From the NCBI GenBank assembly GCA_017531985.1, contig JAFXJY010000028.1:1-61863 (forward strand): a stretch of DNA of 61,863 bases, written 5' to 3'. A model generated the notes under the pieces. The model was not told the DNA's origin and did not search any database. It worked only from the letters and a program-made list of their open reading frames with translations. Source of the stretch: Bacteroidaceae bacterium (GTDB lineage Bacteria; Bacteroidota; Bacteroidia; Bacteroidales; Barnesiellaceae_A). How positions within the stretch are numbered: position 1 is the first letter of the stretch; each line of letters begins with the position of its first letter. A program made the translations under genes and the position numbers. Shown piece after piece: positions 9,506-19,055 of the stretch.

Positions 9506-10330
9506 TTACTTTTTCCTTCTTTCAATGATATACTTAGAAGACTGTTTCTTCGGTGCACGTGTCTTCAAGCCCTTAGCATAAAGACCCTTGCGTGAACGAG
9601 GATGACCTCCCGAAGCACGTCCTTCACCACCACCCATGGGGTGATCGACAGGGTTCATAACAACACCACGGTTGCGAGGACGACGACCCAACCAACGTGA
9701 ACGACCGGCTTTACCTGATTGTTCAAGAGCGTGATCTGAGTTGCCTACGCTACCGATGGTAGCACGACAAGCTGCCAACACTTTACGAGTTTCACCCGAA
9801 GGCAACTTGATAATTGCATAATCTCCTTCTTTCGAAGTCAATTGTGCAAATGTACCGGCCGAACGAACCATGAATGCTCCTTGTCCGGGACGAAGTTCGA
9901 TGTTATGAATCACAGTACCAACAGGTATATCCTTCAAAGGAAGGCAATTACCAATTTCGGGTGCTGCATTTGAGCCGCTCATTACAGTCATACCCACTTC
10001 CAAACCGTTGGGTGCTATAATATAGCGTTTCTCACCATCAACATAGAAAAGCAATGCGATACGAGCCGAACGATTGGGATCGTATTCGATTGTTTTTACT
10101 ACTGCGGGTACACCGTCTTTTGTTCTCTTAAAGTCGATAATTCTGTAGCGTTTCTTGTGACCGCCACCGATATATCGCATTGTAAGGTGGCCTTCATTGT
10201 TACGACCACCTGACTTTCTCACACCATAGGTAAGAGATTTTTCAGGTGCGGTAGCAGTGATATTATCGAACGCACCTATAATTTTGTGTCTTTGCCCCGG
10301 TGTAGTGGGCTTTAATTTACGTACTGCCAT
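9506..10330 (-). CDS. rplB: 50S ribosomal protein L2
   Basis: L2 is a large primary 23S-binding protein needed for subunit association and peptidyl-transferase activity. The 274-residue product begins [17 protein letters not shown] and contains the family signature around [20 protein letters not shown], including the conserved histidine of the functional centre. The C-terminus KYIIERRKK is typical. It follows rplW by 7 bases. Confidence 0.98.
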   Translation of the reverse strand: MAVRKLKPTTPGQRHKIIGAFDNITATAPEKSLTYGVRKSGGRNNEGHLTMRYIGGGHKKRYRIIDFKRTKDGVPAVVKTIEYDPNRSARIALLFYVDGEKRYIIAPNGLEVGMTVMSGSNAAPEIGNCLPLKDIPVGTVIHNIELRPGQGAFMVRSAGTFAQLTSKEGDYAIIKLPSGETRKVLAACRATIGSVGNSDHALEQSGKAGRSRWLGRRPRNRGVVMNPVDHPMGGGEGRASGGHPRSRKGLYAKGLKTRAPKKQSSKYIIERRKK

Positions 10331-10337
10331 TACTTAA

Positions 10338-10628
10338 TTAAATATTGCTGAAAAAATCTATCGTTTCTCCTTCTTTTACTGTCACCAAGGCTTTCTTATA
10401 GGTAGCTGTACGACCTTCGATGATACCCGACTTGGTGTAGCGGCTCTTATTCTTACCTGCTACAATCATGGTATTAACGGCTACAACCTTTACGCCATAG
10501 AGTTTCTCTACAGCGTCTTTAATTTCACACTTGGTAGCTTTAAGATCAACACGGAATGCAAAGCGATTGTATTTCTCGCTGATGCGTGTCATCTTTTCAG
10601 TTACTATAGGTTTGATAATGATTGCCAT
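10338..10628 (-). CDS. rplW: 50S ribosomal protein L23
   Basis: L23 lies at the exit of the polypeptide tunnel and is the main docking site for trigger factor and SRP. The 96-residue product begins [20 protein letters not shown] and has the motif [19 protein letters not shown] and a basic loop ([18 protein letters not shown]). Its length is normal. It is placed between rplD and rplB. Confidence 0.97.
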   Translation of the reverse strand: MAIIIKPIVTEKMTRISEKYNRFAFRVDLKATKCEIKDAVEKLYGVKVVAVNTMIVAGKNKSRYTKSGIIEGRTATYKKALVTVKEGETIDFFSNI

Positions 10629-10646
10629 CTTTAAGTCTCCTATACA

Positions 10647-11267
10647 TTAAAATTCGTTGATAACTGCCAAGGCACTCTCAGTAATTACAAGTGCCTTATT
10701 ATCAAGCACTCTATAAGTATTGAGGTCCGAAATAGTTATCACTCGAGCATTTGTCAAATTACGAGCTGACAAATATACGTTTTTATTTTGATCTGACAAA
10801 ACCAAAACGAGCTTTTTATCAGCTACTTGCAAATTTTTTGTCAAAGCAACGAAATCTTTTGTCTTGGGAGCCTCAAAAGAGAAGTCCTCTACAACTACAA
10901 TGGCATTCTCTTGAGCCTTATAAGTAAGAGCCGATTTACGTGCTAATGATTTTACTTTTTTGTTGAGCTTAAAGCGGTAATCACGAGGTTTGGGACCGAA
11001 TACACGACCACCACCTACCAATACAGGCGAGTTGATATCACCAATACGGGCACCACCTGTACCTTTTTGCTTGTGCAACTTGCGAGTACTACCCGAAACT
11101 TCACTTCTTTCTTTCGACTTGTGAGTTCCTTGACGATTGTTGGCAAGGTACTGCTTCACGTCCAAATAGATAGCGTGATCGTTAGGCTCAACAGCGAAAA
11201 CAGTGTCATTCAGAGTCACCTTTCTACCGGTGTCCTGACCTTGGATGTTATATACGCTCAGTTCCAT
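10647..11267 (-). CDS. rplD: 50S ribosomal protein L4
   Basis: L4 contributes an extended loop to the exit tunnel and in E. coli also regulates the S10 operon. The 206-residue product begins [17 protein letters not shown]; the tunnel loop is recognisable around [20 protein letters not shown] and [20 protein letters not shown]. The start overlaps the rplC stop by one base, implying coupled translation. No E. coli-type S10 leader exists here because rpsJ follows fusA directly. Confidence 0.98.
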   Translation of the reverse strand: MELSVYNIQGQDTGRKVTLNDTVFAVEPNDHAIYLDVKQYLANNRQGTHKSKERSEVSGSTRKLHKQKGTGGARIGDINSPVLVGGGRVFGPKPRDYRFKLNKKVKSLARKSALTYKAQENAIVVVEDFSFEAPKTKDFVALTKNLQVADKKLVLVLSDQNKNVYLSARNLTNARVITISDLNTYRVLDNKALVITESALAVINEF

Positions 11268-11881
11268 TACTTCTCAATTATTACGATTGAACCTTTACAA
11301 CCGGGAACCGAACCTTTGATAACAAGGAGGTTGTGCTCCGGCATTACATTTAACACTTGAAGGTTTTGCACTGTTACGCGATGGTTACCCATTTGACCGG
11401 CCATACGAGTGCCTTTAAAGACACGGGCGGGATAAGAACACGCACCGATAGAACCGGGGGCACGCAGACGATTGTGCTGACCGTGTGTGGTTTGACCAAC
11501 ACCACCGAAACCGTGGCGTTTTACTACACCTTGGAAACCTTTACCTTTCGATGTGCCTACTACGGTAACAAAGGTTGAATCGGCAAATAAGTCTACACCG
11601 ATTTCGTCTCCGAGCTTGTACTCGTTCTCAAAATCTTTGAACTCGGCCAAGTGTCTCTTGGGTGTTACTCCGGCTTTCTTGAAGTGACCGGCCTCGGGCT
11701 TGGTTGTGTGCTTGTCTTTCTTATCCATAAAGCCAAGTTGCAACGCATTGTAGCCATCAGTCTCAACGGTCTTAACCTGAGTAACTACGCAAGGACCAAC
11801 TTCGATAACTGTGCAGGGTACATTCTTACCCTCACTGAAAACGGATGTCATTCCGATTTTCTTTCCTAATAATCCTGGCAT
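11267..11881 (-). CDS. rplC: 50S ribosomal protein L3
   Basis: L3 is an assembly initiator whose long loop reaches the peptidyl-transferase centre. The 204-residue product begins [20 protein letters not shown] and has the signature [20 protein letters not shown] and [20 protein letters not shown] followed by [18 protein letters not shown], including the glutamine that is methylated in E. coli L3. Its length is normal. It is separated from rpsJ by 26 bases. Confidence 0.98.
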   Translation of the reverse strand: MPGLLGKKIGMTSVFSEGKNVPCTVIEVGPCVVTQVKTVETDGYNALQLGFMDKKDKHTTKPEAGHFKKAGVTPKRHLAEFKDFENEYKLGDEIGVDLFADSTFVTVVGTSKGKGFQGVVKRHGFGGVGQTTHGQHNRLRAPGSIGACSYPARVFKGTRMAGQMGNHRVTVQNLQVLNVMPEHNLLVIKGSVPGCKGSIVIIEK

Positions 11882-11907
11882 TTCTTTACTTTGTTAATAA
11901 TGTTGTA

Positions 11908-12213
11908 TTACACTTTAATTTCTACATGAACACCACTGGGCAATTCCAACTTCATCAAGGCATCTACTGTTTGAGCAGTAGAGCCATAGATGTCGATGAG
12001 ACGCTTGTATGAACACAATTCAAATTGCTCTCTCGATTTCTTGTTTACGAATGTAGAGCGGTTTACTGTGAAGATGCGTTTGTGTGTAGGTAGAGGCACA
12101 GGACCTTTCCATGTTGCACCTGTTGCTTTCACAGCGTCTACGATCTTCTTGCTCGACTTATCAACCAAGTTGTGATCGTAAGATTTCAGCTTAATTCTGA
12201 TTTTTTGTTCCAT
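11908..12213 (-). CDS. rpsJ: 30S ribosomal protein S10
   Basis: S10 belongs to the 30S head and moonlights as NusE in transcription antitermination. The 101-residue product begins [18 protein letters not shown] and carries the signature [20 protein letters not shown] and the C-terminal [19 protein letters not shown]. It is directly downstream of fusA (21 bases); the usual tuf gene between fusA and rpsJ is absent. Confidence 0.98.
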   Translation of the reverse strand: MEQKIRIKLKSYDHNLVDKSSKKIVDAVKATGATWKGPVPLPTHKRIFTVNRSTFVNKKSREQFELCSYKRLIDIYGSTAQTVDALMKLELPSGVHVEIKV

Positions 12214-12234
12214 TTTATTTTATTCTTCTATTTT

Positions 12235-14358
12235 TTACAATAAATCTACACGACCGTTAACCTCAGCCAACACAGTCTTGGCGATTGACGAACTTACCTC
12301 ATCGTAGTGCGAGAATGTCATTGTTGATGTTGCACGACCCGATGTGATTGTACGCAATGCTGTTACATAACCAAACATCTCGGCAAGCGGAGTTTTGGCT
12401 TTAACAATGCGTGCACCCGAACGGCTCGACTCCATACCCTCAACTTGTCCACGACGTTTGTTAAGGTCAGAAATTACATCACCCATGCTCTCCTCAGGAG
12501 TTACAACCTCTACTTTCATAATGGGCTCCAACAACACGGGACGAGCCTTGGCACATGCCTCTTTGAAGGCCTGAATAGCACACAACTCGAACGACAATTG
12601 GTCAGAGTCAACCGGGTGATACTGTCCGTCAATAACAGTCACTTTGAGCGAATCCAAGGGGAAACCTGCCAACACACCGGTCTTCATTGCCGATGTGAAA
12701 CCTTTTTGAATAGCAGGAATGAACTCCTTAGGAATGTTACCACCCTTAACTTCGTCAACGAATTGAAGACCGCCTTCAAATCCGGGATCGGCAGGTTCGA
12801 TACGCACTACGATAACGGCGAACTTACCACGACCACCCGATTGCTTCTTGAAGGCCTCGCGGTGTTCAACTGCTGTTGTAATGGCCTCTTTATATGTAAC
12901 CTGAGGACGACCTTGGTTACACTCTACCTTAAACTCGCGACGGAGACGGTCGATAATGATATCCAAGTGAAGCTCACCCATACCGCTGATAACTGTTTGA
13001 CCAGTCTCTTCATTACTTTGTACGCGGAATGTGGGGTCTTCCTCAGCAAGTTTTTGAAGACCAACACCGAGTTTATCAAGGTCTTTCTGAGTCTTAGGCT
13101 CTACCGCGATACCAATCACAGGCTCGGGGAAGTCCATAGCCTCGAGAATGATAGGAGCATCCTCAGCACAGAGAGTATCACCTGTACGAATATCTTTAAA
13201 TCCTACACCGGCACCAATATCACCGCAACCGATTACATCACGAGGATTTTGCTTGTTAGAGTGCATTTGGAAAAGACGTGATACACGCTCTTTCTTACCC
13301 GAACGAGCATTGAGGATGTACGAACCGGCAACCATTTCGCCTGAGTACACACGGAAGAAGCAGAGACGACCTACATAGGGGTCGGTAGCAATCTTGAATG
13401 CCAAAGCACACATAGGCTCACTCGAAAGGGGTTGACGAGTAATTATAGCCTCGGGGTCATCGATGGGGTGACCTTCAACAGCAGGGGTATCAGCAGGACT
13501 GGGAAGATATGCACATACCGAGTTAAGCAATGTTTGCACACCCTTATTCTTGAATGACGAACCACATACCATGGGAACAATCGACATAGAGAGTGTACCC
13601 TTGCGGATAGCGGCACGAATTTCATCCTCGGTAATTGCAGCTGGATCCTCGAAGTATTTCTCCATCAAGGTCTCGTCGCATTCTGCAATAGCTTCCAACA
13701 TTTTGTCACGCCACTCCTCAGCCTCATCTTTCAACGAAGCAGGAATTTCAGTAACATCAAAGTCGGCACCCATTGTCTCATCATTCCACACGATAGCCTT
13801 CATTGCAACAAGGTCAACTACGCCCTTGAAAGTCTCTTCGGCACCAATAGGTATTTGTATAGGACAAGGATTAGCACCAAGCACCTCTTTAAGCTGACGT
13901 ACAACTTCAAAGAAGTTTGCACCCGAACGGTCCATCTTGTTTACATAACCGATACGAGGCACATTATATTTATCAGCTTGACGCCACACAGTCTCTGATT
14001 GAGGCTCAACACCACCTACCGCACAGAAAGCAGCAACGGCACCATCAAGCACACGCAACGAACGCTCTACCTCTACGGTAAAGTCAACGTGTCCCGGGGT
14101 GTCAATCAGATTAATTTTATATTTCTCATCACGATAATTCCAGAATGTGGTAGTAGCAGCCGATTGAATGGTAATACCACGCTCTTGCTCTTGCTCCATC
14201 CAGTCCATTGTGGCAGCACCATCATGAACCTCACCAATCTTGTGAGTAAGACCGGTATAGAACAGAATACGCTCCGAAGTGGTTGTTTTACCGGCATCGA
14301 TGTGAGCCATAATACCAATATTTCTGGTATATTTCAATTGTGCATCAGAACTTGCCAT
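12235..14358 (-). CDS. fusA: Elongation factor G
   Basis: EF-G is the GTPase that drives translocation on the ribosome. The 707-residue product has all G motifs near its N-terminus: [19 protein letters not shown] (G1), [11 protein letters not shown] (G2), [20 protein letters not shown] (G3) and [10 protein letters not shown] (G4), then domains II to V with [20 protein letters not shown] and the C-terminal [10 protein letters not shown]. The length is full. It is flanked by rpsG and rpsJ; the placement in a ribosomal transcript suggests this is the housekeeping EF-G. Confidence 0.98.
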   Translation of the reverse strand: MASSDAQLKYTRNIGIMAHIDAGKTTTSERILFYTGLTHKIGEVHDGAATMDWMEQEQERGITIQSAATTTFWNYRDEKYKINLIDTPGHVDFTVEVERSLRVLDGAVAAFCAVGGVEPQSETVWRQADKYNVPRIGYVNKMDRSGANFFEVVRQLKEVLGANPCPIQIPIGAEETFKGVVDLVAMKAIVWNDETMGADFDVTEIPASLKDEAEEWRDKMLEAIAECDETLMEKYFEDPAAITEDEIRAAIRKGTLSMSIVPMVCGSSFKNKGVQTLLNSVCAYLPSPADTPAVEGHPIDDPEAIITRQPLSSEPMCALAFKIATDPYVGRLCFFRVYSGEMVAGSYILNARSGKKERVSRLFQMHSNKQNPRDVIGCGDIGAGVGFKDIRTGDTLCAEDAPIILEAMDFPEPVIGIAVEPKTQKDLDKLGVGLQKLAEEDPTFRVQSNEETGQTVISGMGELHLDIIIDRLRREFKVECNQGRPQVTYKEAITTAVEHREAFKKQSGGRGKFAVIVVRIEPADPGFEGGLQFVDEVKGGNIPKEFIPAIQKGFTSAMKTGVLAGFPLDSLKVTVIDGQYHPVDSDQLSFELCAIQAFKEACAKARPVLLEPIMKVEVVTPEESMGDVISDLNKRRGQVEGMESSRSGARIVKAKTPLAEMFGYVTALRTITSGRATSTMTFSHYDEVSSSIAKTVLAEVNGRVDLL

Positions 14359-14385
14359 TTTCCTTTTTCCTTATTACGTTAATAA

Positions 14386-14862
14386 TTAAAATCTAAAATG
14401 AGCGAATGCACGGTTGGCCTCAGCCATTTTATGCATATCCTCTTTACGCTTAAAGGCACCACCCTGCTCATTGAATGCGTCAACAATCTCAGCAGCCAAT
14501 TTGTCTGCCATTGTCTTACCGCCTCTTTTGCGAGAATAGTTAATAAGGTTTTTCATTGAAATCGACTCTTTACGGTCGGGACGAATCTCAGTAGGAACTT
14601 GGAATGTAGCACCACCGATACGACGAGATTTTACCTCTACTTGAGGTGTAACATTTTCGAGGGCTTTTTTCCATATTTCGAGAGGAGTCTTCTCCTCATT
14701 AGGCATTTTAGACTTCACAATCTCCAATGCACCATAGAAGATAGTATAGGCAGTATTCTTCTTGCCATCATACATCAAGTGGTTTACGAACTTCGTAACC
14801 CTTACATCACTGAAAACAGGATCAGGTAAAACGACCCGTTTTTTAGGTTTAGCTTTTCTCAT
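14386..14862 (-). CDS. rpsG: 30S ribosomal protein S7
   Basis: S7 nucleates assembly of the 30S head. The 158-residue product begins [19 protein letters not shown] and contains [40 protein letters not shown] and the C-terminal [20 protein letters not shown]. The length is normal. It is separated from rpsL by an unusually long 153-base spacer. In E. coli the equivalent spacer is where S7 binds to repress its own operon; the same role here is inference. Confidence 0.98.
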   Translation of the reverse strand: MRKAKPKKRVVLPDPVFSDVRVTKFVNHLMYDGKKNTAYTIFYGALEIVKSKMPNEEKTPLEIWKKALENVTPQVEVKSRRIGGATFQVPTEIRPDRKESISMKNLINYSRKRGGKTMADKLAAEIVDAFNEQGGAFKRKEDMHKMAEANRAFAHFRF

Positions 14863-14913
14863 TTCTTTTTCTAAATCTTGTTCTTTTTTTTGGTTGCTTA
14901 TTACATCTTCAAC

Positions 14914-14929
14914 AAGAGCCTCCGCTCTT
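14914..14929 (-). promoter_or_regulatory. Small hairpin in the rpsL-rpsG spacer
   Basis: A perfect 6-bp stem (AAGAGC / GCTCTT) with a four-base loop lies in the 153-base spacer, about 50 bases before rpsG. The loop and 3' arm contain GGAGGCTCTT when read on the coding strand. Its position resembles the intercistronic region bound by S7 in E. coli. Function is inferred from position only. Confidence 0.3.
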
Positions 14930-15015
14930 ATTTACTCAACCCAATCAGCCTATCCAAAAACGCGAACCTGCGTTTAACACTAATTTTTCTTTAACTTCGC
15001 TGACTCTGACCGGGA

Positions 15016-15420
15016 TTATTTCTTACCCTTAGCCGCAGTGGCAGCACCTGCTTTAGGTCTCTTGGCTCCGTACTTCGAGCGACGTTGCAAACGACCATTC
15101 ACACCAGCTGTATCAAGTGTACCACGTACAATGTGATAACGAACACCAGGGAGGTCTTTCACACGACCACCACGAACAAGTACAATCGAGTGCTCTTGCA
15201 AGTTGTGACCTTCTCCGGGAATATAAGAGTTAACCTCTTTTCCATTGGTCAAACGTACACGAGCTACTTTACGCATAGCCGAGTTAGGTTTCTTGGGAGT
15301 TGTAGTGTAAACACGCACACACACGCCACGACGCTGAGGACATGCATCGAGTGCGGGCGACTTACTCTTGTCTTCCAAAACAACCCTTCCTTTTCTTACT
15401 AATTGCTGAATCGTAGGCAT
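15016..15420 (-). CDS. rpsL: 30S ribosomal protein S12
   Basis: S12 lies at the decoding centre and controls accuracy; it is the classic streptomycin-resistance locus. The 134-residue product begins [20 protein letters not shown], includes the [19 protein letters not shown] segment with the Lys43/Lys44 pair (wild-type residues at the resistance position), and [20 protein letters not shown]. The C-terminal tail is alanine/lysine-rich. It is the first gene of the supercluster. Confidence 0.98.
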   Translation of the reverse strand: MPTIQQLVRKGRVVLEDKSKSPALDACPQRRGVCVRVYTTTPKKPNSAMRKVARVRLTNGKEVNSYIPGEGHNLQEHSIVLVRGGRVKDLPGVRYHIVRGTLDTAGVNGRLQRRSKYGAKRPKAGAATAAKGKK

Positions 15421-15515
15421 TTTAGAACTTTTTTTTAATACTTTGTTAGTTATAAATTTTTAATATTCTTTCCTTATCGTTATTCGTACAAAACAACCCT
15501 TATCCACACATTTTC

Positions 15516-15530
15516 AATGCCTTACGCATT
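15516..15530 (-). other. Hairpin in the rpsL 5' leader
   Basis: AATGC / GCATT forms a 5-bp stem with a 5-base loop in the untranslated leader, about 95 bases before rpsL and some 45 bases after the promoter. It is short and could be chance, but it is the only obvious structure in the roughly 150-base leader of the translation supercluster. Confidence 0.25.
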
Positions 15531-15573
15531 ACAAAAGGGAGAACAACGGCTTATTCCGGACGAAAAAGCGATG

Positions 15574-15605
15574 CAAAGATACGAACTAATTCATTTAAAA
15601 CCAAA
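15574..15605 (-). promoter_or_regulatory. Promoter of the rpsL translation supercluster
   Basis: On the minus strand a perfect Bacteroidales -7 box TATCTTTG (15581-15574) is preceded by TTTG (15605-15602) with a 20-base gap, matching the TTTG-N19/21-TAnnTTTG consensus. It lies about 155 bases upstream of rpsL and is the only good match ahead of the roughly 15 kb of co-directional genes, so it probably drives them all. Confidence 0.75.
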
Positions 15606-15609
15606 CAAT

Positions 15610-15800
15610 TTGAGTATAAAATTGCGTTTACGTTATTTTTTTCAACTATTTTCGGCAATATAGACTTCACCATTACCCGTCGGACAAATCATCTTAAAAA
15701 ACATTAATTTTACTCATTACCCGACTCAATGGAGTCCAAATATTAAACACACACAATTCGATGCATCCTATCATTTTTATACTCTACGGCTGTTTGACAT
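15610..15800. other. AT-rich spacer between asnB-like gene and rpsL promoter
   Basis: No gene is seen. The only structure noted is a 5-bp hairpin (GACTC/GAGTC, 15723-15736) that could end transcription of the upstream asparagine-synthetase-like gene; a run of T follows on the minus strand some 20 bases later. This is weak evidence for a terminator. Confidence 0.4.
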
Positions 15801-17453
15801 TCAAAAGCGTCTACATGCATTCAACATTTGATGCAGCGAAACACACTTCCACAGCAATTGCTCATCACACTGGCATCCGTCATTAAATTTACTTCTGAAA
15901 TGCTCCATCGATGCAACATCGAACCACAATCGCAACACTCCGCGACACAAATCACTGATACTGTCATTAATCCACTCTTTTACTGTTCCTTGCATCCACA
16001 TTGGCAACGTCGATGCTCCACACTCTCCGCTCACATGACAACTGTGGTGCGATGCCACGCAATCACGAAAAATAGAACTTCTATTCCTACGCAATACCAC
16101 GGGCATGACAAAAGCTAGGACCACTAAGTCGCTATCAAGGAAAGGCATACGCATCGAGACATCAACCTCTGCCGACAATCGGCTCATAAAACGCAATATA
16201 TGGGGCATACGTTCTCTACACAACTCACAGTAACGATTTTCATCCATTTCGCCACCGAAATAATGCGAATGCCGCGGTGCTGCCACCATCGATGTAAGAT
16301 AGTCCGAGAAAATATCATGCTTACGATTATAATTGTATTGCAAACCTCCCACATCCCATAATTCCTGCCATAACACGTCAAGCCCCAATCCACTGCTCAG
16401 CACCGAAATTCCATCGCGATGCACCCTTCGCAATATCGCTATTCGGGCAAATGTCTCTCGACCATCAAAAGGCTCCTCAATCCAGTGGGGCATCTTCTCC
16501 AACTCACTGACTATTTCACTCTCTGTAAGCCACACAGGAGTAGCAATCGGCTGCCGCCCGACACTTTCTATTTCACTTGTAAAGGCATGCACTTTCCAAT
16601 GGTGCTGACCGCGATTGATTATAGAATGTAACAACCGCGATTCCACTCGTGCCGCTACTCGCAAGCCACAACTTGACACATCGGAGAGCGACCGTTCGGC
16701 TCGCTCTTCAAGCGACTGAAAGAAGATCTCGCTCACCGTTTTTACATCACAACTCTCCACGCTATTCATTATTTCGTCATGCAAGTCATACCATCGATTT
16801 TCAATCAATGAATAGCCATTACACCTCATCAAAGTACCTGCCGGCAACTGATAAATACCCTCCCAAAACGTAGCATAATCAGGTCCATAGGTCGAATAAA
16901 GCAAATAGCCCGCCCATCGCTCGGCCGACACCGCCGAAATTACTCCCGATGAAAAAATAGGACGTATCTCAGAGGCAAAATATAACACTCCACGATGTGT
17001 CGTGTAATAAAGTGGTTTTTCGCCAAAACGGTCGCGGGCAATCAACAGCACATCGTTCGATTTATCGTATATCACTATCACGAACGAACCTTTAAGCCTG
17101 TGAAGAAAAGCCTCACCCCACATACAATAAGCCTTAGAGATAACCTCAATCGAACTTTCGGTCGAAAACTGATACTTCGCCTGCAACTGCACTCTCAGTT
17201 CGCGATAATTACTAATATCACAATCGGCCATCACTACCAATCGGGTATCTTCATCGACATATGGCTGCCTCACAAATTCCTCCACCTCACTCACCGTCCT
17301 ACTGCAACAAGACAGCCCCAACTGCCCATCGACAAATGAAGATATCCAATAACCATCCTCTCCATCACCTCGATGCTTCTGACATCGCTGCATCGCGACA
17401 AGACAATGCTCCAAGTCGACAACATCGCCCACTATTCCCGCTATTCCGCTCAT
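15801..17453 (-). CDS. Asparagine synthetase B-like protein, catalytic motifs lost
   Basis: The 550-residue product has the layout of glutamine-dependent asparagine synthetase: N-terminal Ntn amidotransferase domain (about 1-190) and C-terminal synthetase domain (about 230-550). Conserved framework is clear: MSGIAGIVGD, QKHRGDGEDGYW, SNYRELR, ARDRFGEKPLYY (139-150), LYFASEIRPIF and RMPFLD (435-440). Key residues are missing. The nucleophile Cys after Met is Ser; the (D/N)GEIYN glutamine pocket reads DCDISN; the ATP-pyrophosphatase loop SGGLDSS reads AARVESR (267-273); and the later GEGADE reads GLGLDV. I chose the start at MSGIAG because the family begins there. The reading frame is intact, so it looks like a retained pseudoenzyme or a repurposed protein rather than a decayed gene. 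Gene stands alone, divergent from the glmU-like gene. Confidence 0.85.
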   Translation of the reverse strand: MSGIAGIVGDVVDLEHCLVAMQRCQKHRGDGEDGYWISSFVDGQLGLSCCSRTVSEVEEFVRQPYVDEDTRLVVMADCDISNYRELRVQLQAKYQFSTESSIEVISKAYCMWGEAFLHRLKGSFVIVIYDKSNDVLLIARDRFGEKPLYYTTHRGVLYFASEIRPIFSSGVISAVSAERWAGYLLYSTYGPDYATFWEGIYQLPAGTLMRCNGYSLIENRWYDLHDEIMNSVESCDVKTVSEIFFQSLEERAERSLSDVSSCGLRVAARVESRLLHSIINRGQHHWKVHAFTSEIESVGRQPIATPVWLTESEIVSELEKMPHWIEEPFDGRETFARIAILRRVHRDGISVLSSGLGLDVLWQELWDVGGLQYNYNRKHDIFSDYLTSMVAAPRHSHYFGGEMDENRYCELCRERMPHILRFMSRLSAEVDVSMRMPFLDSDLVVLAFVMPVVLRRNRSSIFRDCVASHHSCHVSGECGASTLPMWMQGTVKEWINDSISDLCRGVLRLWFDVASMEHFRSKFNDGCQCDEQLLWKCVSLHQMLNACRRF

Positions 17454-17482
17454 CTGTTTTATGTGAAGTTCAAAAAAATTAT

Positions 17483-17490
17483 TACCTTTG
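17483..17490 (+). promoter_or_regulatory. Probable promoter -7 box for the glmU-like gene
   Basis: TACCTTTG fits the TAnnTTTG consensus and lies 97 bases before the glmU-like ATG. No clear TTTG is found 19-21 bases upstream, so confidence is moderate. Confidence 0.45.
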
Positions 17491-17586
17491 ACTGCCAATA
17501 GGCCGACATCTTTCACAACACCGATACTCATTCGGTAGTTTGAGTTGTCACGCTGCTTTTTAGTAAATAATAATTCTTTATAACGT

Positions 17587-18753
17587 ATGAATATCATTCT
17601 TTTTGACACCCGACAGGAACACTACAACTTGTTACCTCTCACTTTCACACGCCCCATTGCCGAGCTACGCATCGGTATCGACACCATCCGAGCCAAATGG
17701 GAGAAACTCCTCCCCGGAACATATTCTTACCTCACCCTCCCATATTTGGCAACAAAATTTCCATTACACAACACCGACGATAATATTTTCATAGCTGCCC
17801 ATATACTTCCCACCCCCACATTAGCCCAACAGATTGCTTCGCTCAACTACGATGAAGCCATTGCCGATGAGAATGAAACTTGGGCTTACAGAGGGAAGTT
17901 CTTTACCCCGAGTGAAACCATTCCGGGAAAAACTTATGCACCCGATGAAACCCCCGATGCAATTCGCTTCCCATTCGATATTTTCAGTAAAAACGGCAAA
18001 GAAATAGAGGCTGACTTTCGACGTATTACCGACGGACGCACATCGGCACCGCTGAGCGAAACTTGCACTCTCATCGGCGACCCCAACCTGCTCTTCATTG
18101 AGGAAGGTGCCACCATTGAATGCACTACCTTGAATACCAAAAACGGTCCTATCTACATCGGTCGTGATGCCGAAATCATGGAAACATGTGCCGTACGAGG
18201 ACCGTTAGCTCTCTGCGAACATGCTGTTCTCAACATGGGTACTAAGGTATATGGTCCTACCACCTTAGGCCCCTACTGCAAATGCGGTGGCGAACTCAAC
18301 AATGTTGTCTTTATCGGTTACTCCAACAAAGCCCATGACGGTTTCTTGGGAAATGCTGTAATAGGCGAATGGTGCAACCTCGGAGCCGACACAGTAGCTT
18401 CCAATTTGAAAAACACTTACGATGAAGTGCGAGTATGGAACTATCCCACACACACATTCCGTCCGTCGGGGCTGCAATTCTGCGGACTCATCATGGGCGA
18501 TCACAGCAAAGCCGGCATCAACACCATGTTCAACACTGCTACGGTCGTGGGTGTGGGATGCAACATTTTCGGACCGGGATTTCCTCGCACCTTCATTCCC
18601 TCTTTTAGCGAAGGAGGGGCAAGTGGCTTCAAAGAGTTGGGACTGACCCGATTCTTTAACATTGCCGAACGTGTCATGGCTCGCCGACACAAAGAACTCA
18701 CCGATATCGATCGCCAACTCTACTCCTACCTTTTTGAAAATAGAGAGGGCTAA
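17587..18753 (+). CDS. Alternative GlmU-type sugar-1-phosphate uridylyl/acetyltransferase
   Basis: The 388-residue protein matches the Bacteroidota GlmU-like family that replaces classical GlmU, supplying UDP-GlcNAc for peptidoglycan and LPS. It begins MNIILFDTRQEHYNLLPLTF followed by TRPIAELRIG, typical of this group. The C-terminal half (from about residue 180) has a left-handed beta-helix of hexapeptide repeats (IGRDAEIMETCAVRGPLALC, GTKVYGPTTLGPYCKCGGE), ending with the acyltransferase-like WNYPTHTFRPSGLQFCG and GDHSKAGINTMFNTATVVG. Which sugar phosphate it uses is known from the family, not visible here. The gene is monocistronic, with its own hairpin terminator. Confidence 0.85.
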   Translation: MNIILFDTRQEHYNLLPLTFTRPIAELRIGIDTIRAKWEKLLPGTYSYLTLPYLATKFPLHNTDDNIFIAAHILPTPTLAQQIASLNYDEAIADENETWAYRGKFFTPSETIPGKTYAPDETPDAIRFPFDIFSKNGKEIEADFRRITDGRTSAPLSETCTLIGDPNLLFIEEGATIECTTLNTKNGPIYIGRDAEIMETCAVRGPLALCEHAVLNMGTKVYGPTTLGPYCKCGGELNNVVFIGYSNKAHDGFLGNAVIGEWCNLGADTVASNLKNTYDEVRVWNYPTHTFRPSGLQFCGLIMGDHSKAGINTMFNTATVVGVGCNIFGPGFPRTFIPSFSEGGASGFKELGLTRFFNIAERVMARRHKELTDIDRQLYSYLFENREG

Positions 18754-18784
18754 TACACAGGATACAAGGAGATAATACACAATT

Positions 18785-18830
18785 CAGCAGCGAGAAAGCT
18801 CCGTCAAAGTGCTTTCTCGCTGCTGTTCTA
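18785..18830 (+). terminator. Strong hairpin terminator after the glmU-like gene
   Basis: A perfect 15-bp stem (CAGCAGCGAGAAAGC, 18785-18799, with its complement 18811-18825) encloses an 11-base loop and starts 32 bases after the stop codon. The downstream T tract is weak (TTCTA), so release may be only partly intrinsic. Confidence 0.65.
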
Positions 18831-19055
18831 CGCTTCCGGCTCAACGGCAACCACACTCTCACATGGAGAGAATGCACCTAAACCTCAATGTGACAAAATA
18901 TTTTATTTGTTAAATATAGTAAACAACAACATCAATATTGGCAGAAATGTTGTTATTTTGCACCATATTGGGAGTAAATGTGTGCTTACACACAGGACTC
19001 ATTATCCCAACAGCGAAACCATTTATCGCAGAAGCCCTATCTTTTTCTTACTGAT
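18831..19055. other. Spacer before the methyltransferase operon
   Basis: No gene is seen. A near-consensus -7 box TTATTTTG (18953-18960; one mismatch to TAnnTTTG) is the best promoter candidate for the methyltransferase-ftsX-uppP-truB-queA operon. No good -33 TTTG is at the right distance, so no promoter is asserted. Confidence 0.3.

Noticed and set aside
11882..12234. Missing tuf gene between fusA and rpsJ as a deletion
   Set aside because: Bacteroidota usually encode tuf elsewhere, so the direct fusA-rpsJ junction is normal for the lineage.
12445..13281. A 278-codon open frame antisense to fusA
   Set aside because: EF-G is certain on the other strand; the long antisense frame arises from codon bias.
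17454..17609. N-terminal extension of the asparagine-synthetase-like protein by 52 residues
   Set aside because: Family members begin at M(C/S)GIAG; the extension would overlap the start of the divergent glmU-like gene and contains no known domain.
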